Source: Massilia sp. UBA2604
GTDB lineage: Bacteria > Pseudomonadota > Gammaproteobacteria > Burkholderiales > Burkholderiaceae_D
Reading direction: 5' to 3'
DNA: 48,419 nt
Assembly: GCA_002339265.1 (NCBI GenBank)
Contig: DDKG01000313.1
Span: 1-48,419, forward strand
How positions within the stretch are numbered: the stretch's first letter is position 1; every line of letters starts with the position of its first letter. The translations under genes and the position numbers were made by a program. Below the pieces are notes generated by a model. It did no database searches. It saw nothing but the letters and a program-made list of their open reading frames with translations, and had not been told where the DNA came from. Shown here piece by piece: positions 1 through 7,836 of this stretch.

Positions 1-1
1 C

Positions 2-250
2 TTCCTCGGCTTCGTCTACTATACGCCGGCGCGCGAGGCGGTGCGGCAGGCGGTCAATGCCTGGATGCGCAGCGCGCAGCCATTCGATCTGCTGGCCGAC
101 GTCGACCTGGCGCTGCGCGACCTGGCCGATCCGCAGCGGCTGCGCGCCACCTACGACAGCGGCGACCGCCTGCATCCGAACGACGCCGGGTACGAGGCGC
201 TGGCGGCGACGGTGCCGCTGGCGGCACTATCGTCGCTGATGGGCGCTTAG
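2..250 (+). CDS. SGNH/GDSL hydrolase, C-terminal fragment (host)
   Basis: This is the 3' end of a gene that begins before the window; the frame is open from base 2 to the TAG at 248-250. The last 82 codons end in GDRLHPNDAGY, which matches the block V motif (DxxH in a P-N-D-x-G-Y context) of SGNH/GDSL esterases and lipases. That block supplies the catalytic Asp and His; the Ser and the other blocks lie outside the window. The usual role is ester hydrolysis in the periplasm or outside the cell, but the substrate cannot be read from this fragment. It is the left host neighbour of the prophage. Confidence 0.75.
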   Translation, partial: FLGFVYYTPAREAVRQAVNAWMRSAQPFDLLADVDLALRDLADPQRLRATYDSGDRLHPNDAGYEALAATVPLAALSSLMGA

Positions 251-283
251 CGGCTGACGGGCATCTGTAAGAGCACGATGCCG

Positions 284-295
284 TGTAACAGGGTG
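284..295 (+). other. candidate attL core (12-bp direct repeat)
   Basis: TGTAACAGGGTG occurs here and again at 38754-38765 in the same orientation, bracketing the whole phage gene set. An overlapping candidate, GGCATCTGTAA, is at 260-270 and 38748-38758. Placing the crossover here would restore a compact host spacer of about 100 bp between the SGNH hydrolase stop and the lipoprotein start. It also leaves about 70 bp between core and integrase stop for arm-type sites. Which repeat is the true core cannot be settled from one sequence. Confidence 0.4.
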
Positions 296-303
296 GAAGA
301 CCG

Positions 304-332
304 GACGCCGTAAAACGTAGGGCTACGGCGTC
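304..332. repeat. 9-bp perfect inverted repeat beside the attachment site
   Basis: GACGCCGTA (304-312) and TACGGCGTC (324-332) are perfect inverted copies with an 11-base centre. A smaller nested CGTAG/CTACG pair lies at 316-327. No T-run follows, so it is a poor terminator. It may be an integrase or host-factor binding structure, or the transcript end of the host hydrolase gene. Confidence 0.5.
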
Positions 333-334
333 AA

Positions 335-345
335 TTTACTGAAAT
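335..345 (+). other. candidate integrase arm-type site or alternative attL core
   Basis: TTTACTGAAAT occurs 20 bp beyond the integrase stop and again at 38626-38636 just after the last phage gene, in the same orientation. It lies inside the 12-bp repeat pair on both sides. It could be an arm-type integrase binding site on each arm or, alternatively, the actual core, which would make the element about 38.3 kb. Confidence 0.35.
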
Positions 346-364
346 TCGTAGAATATTTTTATAA

Positions 365-1465
365 TTAAGCGGCCGAAATTACCTTCCATTCGCCGCGCAG
401 ATCGTCATATCGGGCCGTCATTTCCGCGCTCTTATGCCCCAAGATTTCCTGGGCAAATGCGGCGCCGAACTGCTCGCGGTAGAGGCGTTCGGCCAGGCTG
501 CGGATCTCGTGGAACGTGATCGGCGTGCGGCCTTCCTTCGGGACGATCCCGGCTGCGTCACGCGCCGTGGCGAAAGCATCCGTTACCAGATCTTCGTGCA
601 CCTTCCTGCCCGGCTTCTCCCTCCCGTTGTGGCGGATATGGTGCACGAGGTAGGGGCTTGCGACCTCATCCCGGCATTGCTTCACAACGTCCGCGACCGA
701 CATGCCGAGCTTGGCAATCGCGATGCTGCCGTCGAGCGCGAGGCGCGTTTTGCCGCCGCTCTTGCCCTGGGCCACGTGCAGGCGGCCATCCTTCCAGTCT
801 GTGAACTTGAGCGACACGACGTCGCCCCGGCGCTGGCCGGTCACCAGTGCCAGATTCATCGCGTTGCGCAGCCAGACCGGCGCTAGATCGCGAACCGCCA
901 GGAACTGCTCGAAGCTCATCCTCTCGCGCGCGACCACGGCCTTGTGCCGGCGCGTCGCCGTTACCGGGTTGCGCCCCGCCTCGATCAAGCCTTGGGTTTC
1001 GGCCCACCTGAAGACGTCGCTCAGCTTCGACCGCAACTGGTTCGCGGACGGCGCGCCGCGCTCAGCCTTGTACGCCTCGAGGTACTGCGCCACCATCAGC
1101 GTCGACACCTCGGACAGGCGCCGGCCGGCAAACTCGCATTCCGCCAGGCGGCGCAGATACATGTCGCTGGCGGTCAGCGTCGCCTGCCTGGGCTCGACCT
1201 TCTCCATCCACAGCGCGCGGTAGACCGGCAGCCACTCGGCCAGTGTGTACTCGGTCTTTCCGGCCACCCAATCGGCCAGCGAAGACGGCTTCGCGGCCGC
1301 CAGCACAGCGTTCGCCGCACGCGCCTCTGAAAAGGCGTGCGCGCGGTCCCTGCCCAGCCCCTTCTGCTGCTTCGTGGCCGGGTTCTTGTAGTAGAAATAC
1401 CCCGCCGGGTTCTGGTACAGGTTCGGCGGGAATCCCTTGTTTTTTGCGAGTCTCTTGCGTCCCAT
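365..1465 (-). CDS. int: tyrosine-recombinase integrase (lambda family)
   Basis: This 366-residue phage integrase is inferred to catalyse site-specific insertion and, with Xis, excision. The N-terminus (MGRKR, then FPPNLY and a GLGRD stretch) resembles the lambda Int arm-binding domain. Catalytic residues are visible: Arg212 in TGQRRGD, His319 and Arg322 in TFHEIR, His344 in LGHKS and Tyr353 in TARYDD. I chose the ATG at 1465 because it gives the family N-terminus and follows the xis stop by one base; an in-frame ATG at 1489 would overlap xis. It is the last gene of the leftward early operon and sits next to the candidate attachment site, the usual lambdoid layout. Confidence 0.95.
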   Translation of the reverse strand: MGRKRLAKNKGFPPNLYQNPAGYFYYKNPATKQQKGLGRDRAHAFSEARAANAVLAAAKPSSLADWVAGKTEYTLAEWLPVYRALWMEKVEPRQATLTASDMYLRRLAECEFAGRRLSEVSTLMVAQYLEAYKAERGAPSANQLRSKLSDVFRWAETQGLIEAGRNPVTATRRHKAVVARERMSFEQFLAVRDLAPVWLRNAMNLALVTGQRRGDVVSLKFTDWKDGRLHVAQGKSGGKTRLALDGSIAIAKLGMSVADVVKQCRDEVASPYLVHHIRHNGREKPGRKVHEDLVTDAFATARDAAGIVPKEGRTPITFHEIRSLAERLYREQFGAAFAQEILGHKSAEMTARYDDLRGEWKVISAA

Positions 1466-1466
1466 C

Positions 1467-1652
1467 TTAGTCAGCCACGTACCGGGCATCCCTTTTCACT
1501 TGCCAGTGCTTCCCGACCTTTTCGGGCTGCGGCTGGATCCGCCCATCATGCACCCAGCGCAGCAGCGTGTTCTGGTGCGGAATCTTCGAAAACATCAATG
1601 CCGCCCACTCCTGAAGTGTGACGTACCTCGACTGAATAGTTTGCTTTTGCAT
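1467..1652 (-). CDS. xis: excisionase (Xis-like)
   Basis: This 61-residue protein has the lambda/P22-type excisionase pattern: a VTLQEWAALMF start, a winged-helix core and LLRWVHDGRIQPQPEK, which aligns by eye with the recognition region of lambda Xis. Such proteins bend attachment-site DNA and tilt the integrase toward excision. The start at 1652 is chosen because an AAGGAG lies 10 bases upstream and the ATG directly follows the upstream gene's stop. A longer frame exists upstream but is out of register with the coding content there. Its stop is one base before the int start, so the two are probably coupled. Confidence 0.85.
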   Translation of the reverse strand: MQKQTIQSRYVTLQEWAALMFSKIPHQNTLLRWVHDGRIQPQPEKVGKHWQVKRDARYVAD

Positions 1653-1653
1653 A

Positions 1654-2355
1654 TCAGCCATTCTCCTTATCGGTGGTGTGTGAGGGTGCCGCCCACTGGT
1701 CAAGCTGTTCGCGCAACTCGCGCCAGTACTTGGCTGCATCCCAATCCTTGATGCTGTGTGCGTAGTTGTACGCCTCGGTGATCGCGTCGCTGATCTCGGT
1801 CCAATCCATGCGCGCCCGATCCGCCGCCACCGCATCGCGCTGGCCCTGGCGGTACTGCTCGGCTGTGAATAGCGGGATCGCCTTGCCCGTACCATCGTCC
1901 AGCGCCTGGAGGGCATCGGTATCATCGAAGTTAGGCAGGCCACGGTGATACCAGATGTTGGCGGATTCTTTTGGCAAAACTGGCAGACCTTCGTCGTCCA
2001 CCTCAGCAGCTTTTTCGTTGGGATATGCACTTTCTGCATAGTCGTCGAACCAGTCGCTCATAGCGGATAAGAGGTCATGCACCGACAGCGTGAATCTGAT
2101 GTCTTCTGGGTCGCTAGTCTCATCCCTCATTGCGTCGAAGTGGCTACCGATGAAGGCAACCATTTCCTCTGGCGTGCGCGGCGGCTTCCTGCTTTCGTCC
2201 ACCTCAGCAGGGCGAGAAGCAAGGGCGGCGCGGGCTTGCCAGCTTTTGAACGCTGCCTCTACCCACTTCAATTCCCAGTCAAGCGGCGTCGAGTCGAGTA
2301 AGCCCATTGCCTGGCGCGCCCACGCCTCGAATGCTGCGCGATCGGTATCAGCCAT
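1654..2355 (-). CDS. hypothetical phage protein (233 aa)
   Basis: I do not recognise this protein. It is acidic and soluble, with an N-terminal stretch rich in Trp and Ala (FEAWARQAMG), a middle DDYAES region and a C-terminal stretch with FTAEQYRQGQRDAVAADRA, a composition common in Burkholderiales and enterobacterial phage early-region proteins. No membrane segment or nucleotide-binding motif is visible. It overlaps the upstream gene by 8 bp and its stop abuts the xis start, so it belongs to the leftward early operon. Confidence 0.7.
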   Translation of the reverse strand: MADTDRAAFEAWARQAMGLLDSTPLDWELKWVEAAFKSWQARAALASRPAEVDESRKPPRTPEEMVAFIGSHFDAMRDETSDPEDIRFTLSVHDLLSAMSDWFDDYAESAYPNEKAAEVDDEGLPVLPKESANIWYHRGLPNFDDTDALQALDDGTGKAIPLFTAEQYRQGQRDAVAADRARMDWTEISDAITEAYNYAHSIKDWDAAKYWRELREQLDQWAAPSHTTDKENG

Positions 2356-2560
2356 TTGATTCGCTCCCTTCCTTCAATTTCGTTGCACGGCGCTTCGCCT
2401 CGATCGCGCCAAGCTCCAGCAGGAGGCGGATTCTATGCGCGTCATAGCCAGAATTTTCATCCAGAAACCGCACGACGAAGCTGGGGTCGCTTCTTGCCAT
2501 CAAATCAAGTTGATCTAAGGTGAGGCCATCCAAAGTGTCATTCTTCGAGTAAATCGTCAT
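2348..2560 (-). CDS. small hypothetical phage protein (70 aa)
   Basis: The product is unrecognised. It is a 70-residue charged protein with a leucine-rich middle (LTLDQLDLMARSD) and a basic tail with KRRATKLKEG. The ATG overlaps the stop of the upstream DUF3850 gene by 4 bp (2557-2560), supporting the start and membership in the early operon. Confidence 0.65.
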   Translation of the reverse strand: MTIYSKNDTLDGLTLDQLDLMARSDPSFVVRFLDENSGYDAHRIRLLLELGAIEAKRRATKLKEGSESNG

Positions 2561-3210
2561 CCGGCCTCTCCCTGGTCGCCGTCGAGCTGGGCGGCGCGCG
2601 ACTTCATGCCGCGAATCGTGGCCGCCATGTGCGCGCCGGCTGCAACTTCATCATCGGACCAGCAGCACGAACAGAACTCGCCCTCGCAGGCGCTGGCAGC
2701 TTCTTCCAGCACGTCGTCACGACTCGGCGCTTCCGGTGTGCCGGGGGCGCTAGCAGGCTTCGACAGCTGTGCAGCGGTCCATGCCTGAAGCCATGTGTAT
2801 TCACAATCTTGGTCGCCGACCTCTTGATGCCACTTTCGGAAAGCAGTCATGGCATCAGGTGCTGCGGCTTGCGGCGCTTCGCCCTCTGGCTGGGCGCGGC
2901 GAGCGAACGACAGAATGCACCAGCCATCGGTCAGGCCGTAGCCGGTCTGGATGTGGCTGACGGTGCGCCGAACGGCACGGTCCGTGTAGATCAGGGGAAT
3001 GTCTGGCCGGGCAGCCATTTCCGCGCCGCTGTGCGCCGTCTCGCGCAGCAACAGCTCGTCGCCGACTTGGAAGTCGCGATCGTTAAAGCGGATTTCGTGG
3101 GTCTTGCGGTCGGCCAGTACGGCGGCGAACACTTCCGGGTCGGTCTTTAGCTCGTGCACGCGGCGGGCCAGGTCCGGCAGTTCAGGGGATGCGGTAGGGG
3201 TGGTGGTCAT
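2557..3210 (-). CDS. DUF3850 (ASCH/PUA-like) domain protein
   Basis: Residues about 18-100 show the DUF3850 pattern: HELKTDPEVF, then a RKTHEIRFNDRDFQVGDELLL block and a C-terminal GLTDGWCILSF. DUF3850 belongs to the ASCH/PUA-like beta-barrels, which are thought to bind RNA or modified nucleotides; no enzymatic role is established. The rest (about 105-217) is a low-complexity linker and a Cys-containing tail (CEGEFCSCCW) that could bind metal. Its stop overlaps the start of the next gene and its start overlaps the HNH gene stop. Confidence 0.75.
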   Translation of the reverse strand: MTTTPTASPELPDLARRVHELKTDPEVFAAVLADRKTHEIRFNDRDFQVGDELLLRETAHSGAEMAARPDIPLIYTDRAVRRTVSHIQTGYGLTDGWCILSFARRAQPEGEAPQAAAPDAMTAFRKWHQEVGDQDCEYTWLQAWTAAQLSKPASAPGTPEAPSRDDVLEEAASACEGEFCSCCWSDDEVAAGAHMAATIRGMKSRAAQLDGDQGEAG

Positions 3211-3611
3211 GCTGCGTTCTCCGCGCCGTGGCGCTCAAAGTAGAAGATGACCGGCGCGCCGGTCTCGGCGATCAGGCCGTATGCCTTGGCGAGCCGGTAA
3301 ATCGGGTGGTACTGGTTCAGCGAATTAACGTGACCGGCCAGCCACTGCCGCCAGCCTTCCAGCGGCATGCTGTGCTTGCTCAGGTTGCAAGGCGCGCATG
3401 AGGGCATGAAGTTGTCGAGGCGGTCGTTCTCGGGCTTGTACAGTTCACCGGTGGCGACCAGCCGGCCGCCGCGCATCGCCAGCTTTCGCTCGACCGGCTC
3501 CAGATGATCGGCGTGCCAGCGCGCGCCCAGCTCGCAGCCGCAGTACGCGCACCGACCGCCGAACTTGGCGTGCACGGCGACGCGCTGCGCTTTCGTCAGG
3601 CGCATGCTCAT
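3207..3611 (-). CDS. HNH endonuclease
   Basis: This 134-residue HNH nuclease has CAYCG, WHADHLEPV (first conserved His/Asp region) and a CAPCNLSKH block, giving a two-CxxC zinc site around a beta-beta-alpha metal active site. The start at 3611 is chosen because the ATG overlaps the upstream stop (ATGA). A longer frame upstream only reads through the previous gene in another register. HNH proteins in phages act as homing nucleases, packaging-associated nickases or restriction enzymes; here it sits in the early operon, away from the terminase, so a packaging role is less likely. Confidence 0.85.
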   Translation of the reverse strand: MSMRLTKAQRVAVHAKFGGRCAYCGCELGARWHADHLEPVERKLAMRGGRLVATGELYKPENDRLDNFMPSCAPCNLSKHSMPLEGWRQWLAGHVNSLNQYHPIYRLAKAYGLIAETGAPVIFYFERHGAENAA

Positions 3612-5233
3612 ACACCGCCTTCCTGGCGCCCGCCAGCTGTAGATGCCTGGGCTGCGATGTCCTGCTCCGTGATGACGTAGGTGCGCACATCCCGCACTTC
3701 GTAGAAGTCTGGCGGGCATGCCTTCTTGATCCAGCCCTCGAGCAGCGCGTCGAGTTCGGCCTTATTCTCCGTGCTTACATCCGGGTAGCCGTCCGCATAT
3801 TCACCGGCGATGTCGTAGGCACGGTCGCCCATTTGGTCGATCACATCGTCGGAATCGATCAAGCGGCTCAGTGCTGGATAGACAGCCATGCCGGTGAACA
3901 CCTGTGCGCCCGCTTTCAGGTCTGGATAGTTATCGAGAAGTTCGGACAGCGAATCGTGACTAAAGCCTTCGTCGTTGAGCGACCAGCATTGTTTCGGCGC
4001 GGCCGGCGCAGGCACTTCGGCGGCTGGCAGAGGCTTGGCTTGTGCTGGCGCGGCGGGAGTAGCGGCGAGGTTCTCGACGGCCATGTCGTAGATGCGCTTG
4101 ATGGTGTCCCACTCGACCGTGATGCGCTGCTGGACTTTGCCTGTGCCGCTGCATTCCGGGCAATCGTCGCCATAGCTGTCATCACCGTCGCCAAGGCACT
4201 CAGGGCATTCGATGTCGGTGGATTCGTGGAACTCGCCGGACAACAGCCCCTTAGCACCGTTCTCAGCGGTCAGGCGGCGCGGCATCAGCACGAACCCTTC
4301 CGGCACCGCTACCTGACCGGCTTGTGCCGCGACCTGAGTGCCGAATGCAGCTGTGCATGCTTCGCGGAATTCTTCGATGATCGAACCCCCATAGAGCTTC
4401 CAGTTGTCTTCGCGGTCAACACCGCACGCGTCCGCCTGATGGTTCGACAGCCAGCGGGCACCAGCCGAGATACGCTCATCCGTCAGTGCAGTAGGCATAA
4501 ATGCCGTGCTCGCACCGACCGAACCGAGTGCAGACATGAAGTCGCCAAACTTTAAGCCAGCAACATCAGCGCCGATCTTGTGCCAGGCCTTGTATAAGCG
4601 CTCTGCGTCGAACAGCGCAGTGCTTGCACCAGTAGTTGCAGGAGGGGTGGCGGAGTAGACTGGAGCTTTGCAAATCCAGTACGTTCCATCCTTGAGAACG
4701 CTTAAGTCAGGATCGCCCATCACACAGCGGCCATCTTCGAGCGCGAAGCTTTGGACTACTTCAGGTGCAGCCACCTGATAAAGAGGCTCGACTTCCGCCT
4801 TATTGGCGACCTGACGGGATGCGCGGTCGGCTGCAAGAAGGACGCGCAGCAGCATCACAGCCAGTCTGCCTCGCTCGTCGCTTTCCAATTTCGGCCCGCT
4901 GACGATCCATTGAGCCTTGCTTTCCCAATGAGCGGGGATAACTGGCAGTTCGCCTTCTTCTGTCGCCTTATTGGCGATAGCTGGCACATCCCACTCCAGC
5001 GGCTCGGTCGGGCGCTGGCCGTGGCGCATGCGGCGCGCCGGCATGTCGTCTTCTGGGAGCAGCGCCCGAATCGCCCTCGGCTCGCCCACCATGGCATACT
5101 GCTGCGGCTGCGTGTTCGGCACCTCCGCCAGGGCGGCAGCGGCCAGCGGCATCTGGCCCAAAAACTCGGCACCTGCAGAGGCGAAGCGGTTGGCAAGTTC
5201 GGTGCGTTGCGTGTCGAAATCGTTATCGGTCAT
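3608..5233 (-). CDS. large hypothetical early protein with zinc-ribbon
   Basis: This is a 541-residue protein of unknown function and the largest gene of the left operon. Around residues 350-380 it has CPECLGDGDDSYG followed by CPECSGTGK, a pair of CxxCxGxG-type repeats like those of DnaJ zinc fingers. Elsewhere it is a chain of short blocks joined by Ala/Pro-rich linkers (for example the APAAPKQ region near 410), which suggests a mosaic assembled from several phage modules. No membrane segment is visible. An unrelated RNA- or protein-binding role via the zinc element is possible but unproven. Confidence 0.7.
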   Translation of the reverse strand: MTDNDFDTQRTELANRFASAGAEFLGQMPLAAAALAEVPNTQPQQYAMVGEPRAIRALLPEDDMPARRMRHGQRPTEPLEWDVPAIANKATEEGELPVIPAHWESKAQWIVSGPKLESDERGRLAVMLLRVLLAADRASRQVANKAEVEPLYQVAAPEVVQSFALEDGRCVMGDPDLSVLKDGTYWICKAPVYSATPPATTGASTALFDAERLYKAWHKIGADVAGLKFGDFMSALGSVGASTAFMPTALTDERISAGARWLSNHQADACGVDREDNWKLYGGSIIEEFREACTAAFGTQVAAQAGQVAVPEGFVLMPRRLTAENGAKGLLSGEFHESTDIECPECLGDGDDSYGDDCPECSGTGKVQQRITVEWDTIKRIYDMAVENLAATPAAPAQAKPLPAAEVPAPAAPKQCWSLNDEGFSHDSLSELLDNYPDLKAGAQVFTGMAVYPALSRLIDSDDVIDQMGDRAYDIAGEYADGYPDVSTENKAELDALLEGWIKKACPPDFYEVRDVRTYVITEQDIAAQASTAGGRQEGGV

Positions 5234-5251
5234 CAGTCTCTCTCGTTGTGG

Positions 5252-5596
5252 TTACAGGGTCTTGGCTTCGGCGCGGCGGTTCGCTTCGATCGTGCGCCAC
5301 ACTTCGATCTTTGCTTGGGCGCCGACGATCAGCCATTTCAGCGCCTCCTCTTGTTCTACCGCCACTCGCAGCCCGTCCAGAAGCTGCATGTAGGCCGGGT
5401 CGGCGTAGGCCTCTCGCTCCTGGGAGACTGCCGATTTGTGGCCGGCGCTCTCCGCGTCGCGCATCAGCAGCGCCTTCTTCGATTTCCTGAATTCCTCCAG
5501 GTAGACGCGCTCCGATTTCGCCTTAGCGTAGGCTGGCGCGTTGTCGCGGATGAAGTCGAGCGATCGGAAGATGTTGATTTCGCTCTCGGTCGTCAA
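5252..5596 (-). CDS. hypothetical recombination-operon protein (114 aa)
   Basis: The product is unrecognised. The sequence is strongly helical and charged: DNAPAYAKAKSERVYLEEFR, SVEREAYADP-like middle (SQEREAYADPAY) and EEALKWLIVGAQAKIEVWR, typical of a small coiled-coil or scaffold-like protein. It overlaps the 58-residue gene by 4 bp and lies two genes downstream of the exonuclease, so a role in recombination or DNA metabolism is plausible by position only. Confidence 0.7.
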   Translation of the reverse strand: MTTESEINIFRSLDFIRDNAPAYAKAKSERVYLEEFRKSKKALLMRDAESAGHKSAVSQEREAYADPAYMQLLDGLRVAVEQEEALKWLIVGAQAKIEVWRTIEANRRAEAKTL

Positions 5597-5769
5597 GGCG
5601 CCACCTCGCCGCGCACGGCCGCCAGGTTCAAGGACGCCAGCCGCTCGATGATCGCCAGGGCCGGCAGGTCGAACGCCTCGACCAGCGCGTCGACGATCTG
5701 GACGTCGGTCAGCGCCGTCGTCGCTGCGTCAGCCAGGTCGCACAGGTGGCCTTGGTGGGCGGCGTTCAT
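5593..5769 (-). CDS. small hypothetical protein (58 aa)
   Basis: The ATG at 5769 overlaps the exonuclease stop (ATGA), and the stop overlaps the next start in the same way. The product is a 58-residue helical acidic protein (VQIVDALVEAFDLPALAIIE) with no motif I recognise. The in-frame extension upstream reads antisense to the exonuclease register and is Arg-rich, so it is rejected. Confidence 0.6.
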   Translation of the reverse strand: MNAAHQGHLCDLADAATTALTDVQIVDALVEAFDLPALAIIERLASLNLAAVRGEVAP

Positions 5770-6434
5770 GCTGCCTCCGCGATCGGCGCGCCAGCGCGCA
5801 GGATGGCGACGTTGGCCTGCACCAGCCCGTCGAACTCGGCCAGTCGCTCGACCATGGCGTCGATGAAGGCGTCGTCGCGGAACACGCGCTTGACGAACAG
5901 GTCCTTGCCGACGGCGGCCAGATCCGGCACGTACATCAGGAAGTCGCACCACGCGCGGCCGGTGATCCACATGCCGCCCTGCATCTGGTGGTCGTACTCG
6001 CTGGTGTCGCCGGTCGCCAGAATGTGCAGAATCTTCGCGCTGTCGATCGGCGCCTTGATCTCGATGAGGCCGTCGTCGTCCACTAGGCCATCGGAGCTGT
6101 ACGCAAAACGGCCGCTATCGTCAATGCAGATGCCCGACTCAGTGACGAACGATTTTGTGATGGCCTCGTAGCGCATACGAGCCGCAAATTCCATTTCGTG
6201 TCCACGATCGAGAGTCCAGGCCTTGGGTGGCTCGCCATGCGGCTGACCGCTTATCAGCTCAATGGCCAGGTCCGCGGCGTACCGCTCGGCGACGGCAGTA
6301 GGATCACCAACGTTCCGCGTTGCCGATTTTTTCTGGCAGCGACTGATGGCGTCGGCGAAACACGATGCTGTCACCCGGCCAGCCCTGGCCTGCAACCACT
6401 CCGGACTTCCCTGCTGCATATTCAAAAATTTCAT
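5766..6434 (-). CDS. YqaJ/lambda-type exonuclease
   Basis: The 222-residue product matches the YqaJ viral recombinase fold (PD-(D/E)xK superfamily, as in lambda Exo). It shows GSPEWLQARAGRVTAS near the start, then YSSDGLVDDDGLIEIKAP with the active-site Asp, Glu and Lys, and YDHQMQGGMWITGRAWC. It should resect double-strand ends 5' to 3' so that the neighbouring ERF annealase can load. I chose ATG 6434 because it overlaps the HNH stop and has GGAG six bases upstream; ATG 6446 is an alternative. Exonuclease and annealase are separated by an inserted HNH gene. Confidence 0.9.
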   Translation of the reverse strand: MKFLNMQQGSPEWLQARAGRVTASCFADAISRCQKKSATRNVGDPTAVAERYAADLAIELISGQPHGEPPKAWTLDRGHEMEFAARMRYEAITKSFVTESGICIDDSGRFAYSSDGLVDDDGLIEIKAPIDSAKILHILATGDTSEYDHQMQGGMWITGRAWCDFLMYVPDLAAVGKDLFVKRVFRDDAFIDAMVERLAEFDGLVQANVAILRAGAPIAEAA

Positions 6435-6901
6435 GACCCGCTCCATGATTTTCCTGCCCAGATCTCGGACAAGTATTGCTTCGTCACCCCATACTTCACG
6501 GCCAACTGCGCCGGCAGACCTGTCGGTGCTCTTTTCCCCGGAGGTCTTGCTGCACGAATTTCCGCGACTTGATCTGCTGTTAGCTTCGCGGTGTGGACCT
6601 TCCCGCCCTTCACTTGCCTACCCTTGATCACCTTGTCTGCCGTGTTTTCCTGGTTTGTCCCAGGGAATATGTGATTTGGATTGCAGCACTCCGGGTTGTC
6701 GCACCTATGGCAAGCGAACAAGCCTGGTGCCATGGGCCCATGTTCAAGCTCCCATGCAACCTTGCTGGCTGGCTGGTGGCGCCCATCCAACCAGAAGGCG
6801 CCGTATCGGTGCGTCGAGTGCTTGTTTCTCGGCGCGGCCAGCCATGGCCAGCATTCATCAGCCCCGCGCACATCGACCTTTTCCCAGAAGCGATCGGGCA
6901 T
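6431..6901 (-). CDS. HNH homing-type endonuclease between annealase and exonuclease
   Basis: This 156-residue protein has FWEKVD, DECWPWL, RYGAFWLDGR, then the HNH core CHRCDNPECCNPNHIFPGT. The C-terminus (LTADQVAEIRA, LAVKYGVTKQYLSEIWAGK) is a helix-turn-helix typical of free-standing phage HNH homing endonucleases. ATG 6901 is preceded by AAGGA seven bases away. A GTG at 6961, overlapping the annealase stop as GTGA, is an equally coupled alternative and would add 20 residues. Its insertion between two functionally linked recombination genes fits a homing nuclease that has invaded the operon. Confidence 0.85.
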   Translation of the reverse strand: MPDRFWEKVDVRGADECWPWLAAPRNKHSTHRYGAFWLDGRHQPASKVAWELEHGPMAPGLFACHRCDNPECCNPNHIFPGTNQENTADKVIKGRQVKGGKVHTAKLTADQVAEIRAARPPGKRAPTGLPAQLAVKYGVTKQYLSEIWAGKSWSGS

Positions 6902-6957
6902 AGGTAGATCCTTCGATGCTTTCGCAGCCCTGGCAGCAGCCGCAGCCTCAACCCTAT

Positions 6958-7722
6958 TCACGGCTGCACCAGAGCCGCGCGGCGCGCCGCCACAGCATCC
7001 TTGAATTCCTTGTAGGCGTGCTTGTCGTTCGCGCGCTCGATCGCGGCGATGCCCAGCTCCCACACCTTCAGCACATCGGCATCGGTCGGTGCTGCGTTCA
7101 CCTTGGCGATCCAGTTGTCGGCCAGCGTCGTGTCCAGCTCCGCGCCAGCGCCGTCGTCGTCGCCCTGGTCGTGGGTGGCCAGGCCGGTGGCAGCCAGCAG
7201 CGTGTAGCGCTGCAGGTAGGTGATTGCCGACGCCATCTGCTGGATGTTGTTCTTCTTGCCCGAGTCGTCCTTCGCAGCCGACAGCGTGGTGCGCTCGCAG
7301 TGGCCCTTCCGGTGCGTCAGGATGCAGGTCACGACGACCTGGGCGCCCTGCTGCTCGGTGTCCCAGCGGTGGCTGAAGCCGTGCTTCGCCAAGCCTTCCA
7401 CGATCGCGCTCGTCACATTGCCCAGCGTGGCGTGGGTGTACGAGGTGCCGCTGAACTGCACCAGCTTGTCCTTGACGATCTGCGGCGGGTTCAGCTTGAA
7501 CTCGGCCATGTCGGCGACGTAGGCCTTGCGCGCCTCGTTTTCCTCATAGCGCTGCTGCAGCTCCATTAGCTTTTCCAGGCGGTCGAGGTCGGCACCGTTC
7601 TCCAGTGCATAGCGCAGCAGGTCGGCGGGTGCCACGGCGCCGCTCGTTGCGGCTGCCACAGGGCGGGCTGGCTGGGCGGCGACAGCGGTCTGCGCCGGCG
7701 CCATGTCGATTACGTCGTCCAT
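6958..7722 (-). CDS. erf: ERF-family single-strand annealing protein
   Basis: The 254-residue product carries the ERF core: YTHATLGNVTSAIVEGLAKH, GFSHRW, VTCILTHRKGHCERTTLSA, the DSGKKNNIQQMASAITYLQ block and RYTLLAATGLA. ERF proteins, first defined by phage P22 Erf, form rings that anneal complementary single strands during phage recombination and genome circularisation. The first 35 residues are a Pro/Ala-rich tail. The ATG is preceded by AGGAG seven bases upstream. It pairs functionally with the exonuclease at 5766-6434. Confidence 0.92.
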   Translation of the reverse strand: MDDVIDMAPAQTAVAAQPARPVAAATSGAVAPADLLRYALENGADLDRLEKLMELQQRYEENEARKAYVADMAEFKLNPPQIVKDKLVQFSGTSYTHATLGNVTSAIVEGLAKHGFSHRWDTEQQGAQVVVTCILTHRKGHCERTTLSAAKDDSGKKNNIQQMASAITYLQRYTLLAATGLATHDQGDDDGAGAELDTTLADNWIAKVNAAPTDADVLKVWELGIAAIERANDKHAYKEFKDAVAARRAALVQP

Positions 7723-7731
7723 CGTGTTCTC

Positions 7732-7836
7732 CTAGAAACCGAAAATGTAGGTGTGCACCGCGCGAGCCGCCGCCTTGCGCGGGCTGAAGCCGGCCAGCAG
7801 GGATAGCCGGTACTGGTTGCGAATGTGGCGGATCAC
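7732..7836 (-). CDS. 34-residue basic small protein
   Basis: A GTG at 7836 overlaps the upstream gene's stop as GTGA and opens a 34-codon frame ending TAG at 7732-7734. The product is very basic and amphipathic (VIRHIRNQYRLSLLAGF, SPRKAAARAVHTYIFGF). Continuous coupling to its neighbour and the tight fit between two genes support coding. The function is unknown. Confidence 0.55.
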   Translation of the reverse strand: MIRHIRNQYRLSLLAGFSPRKAAARAVHTYIFGF

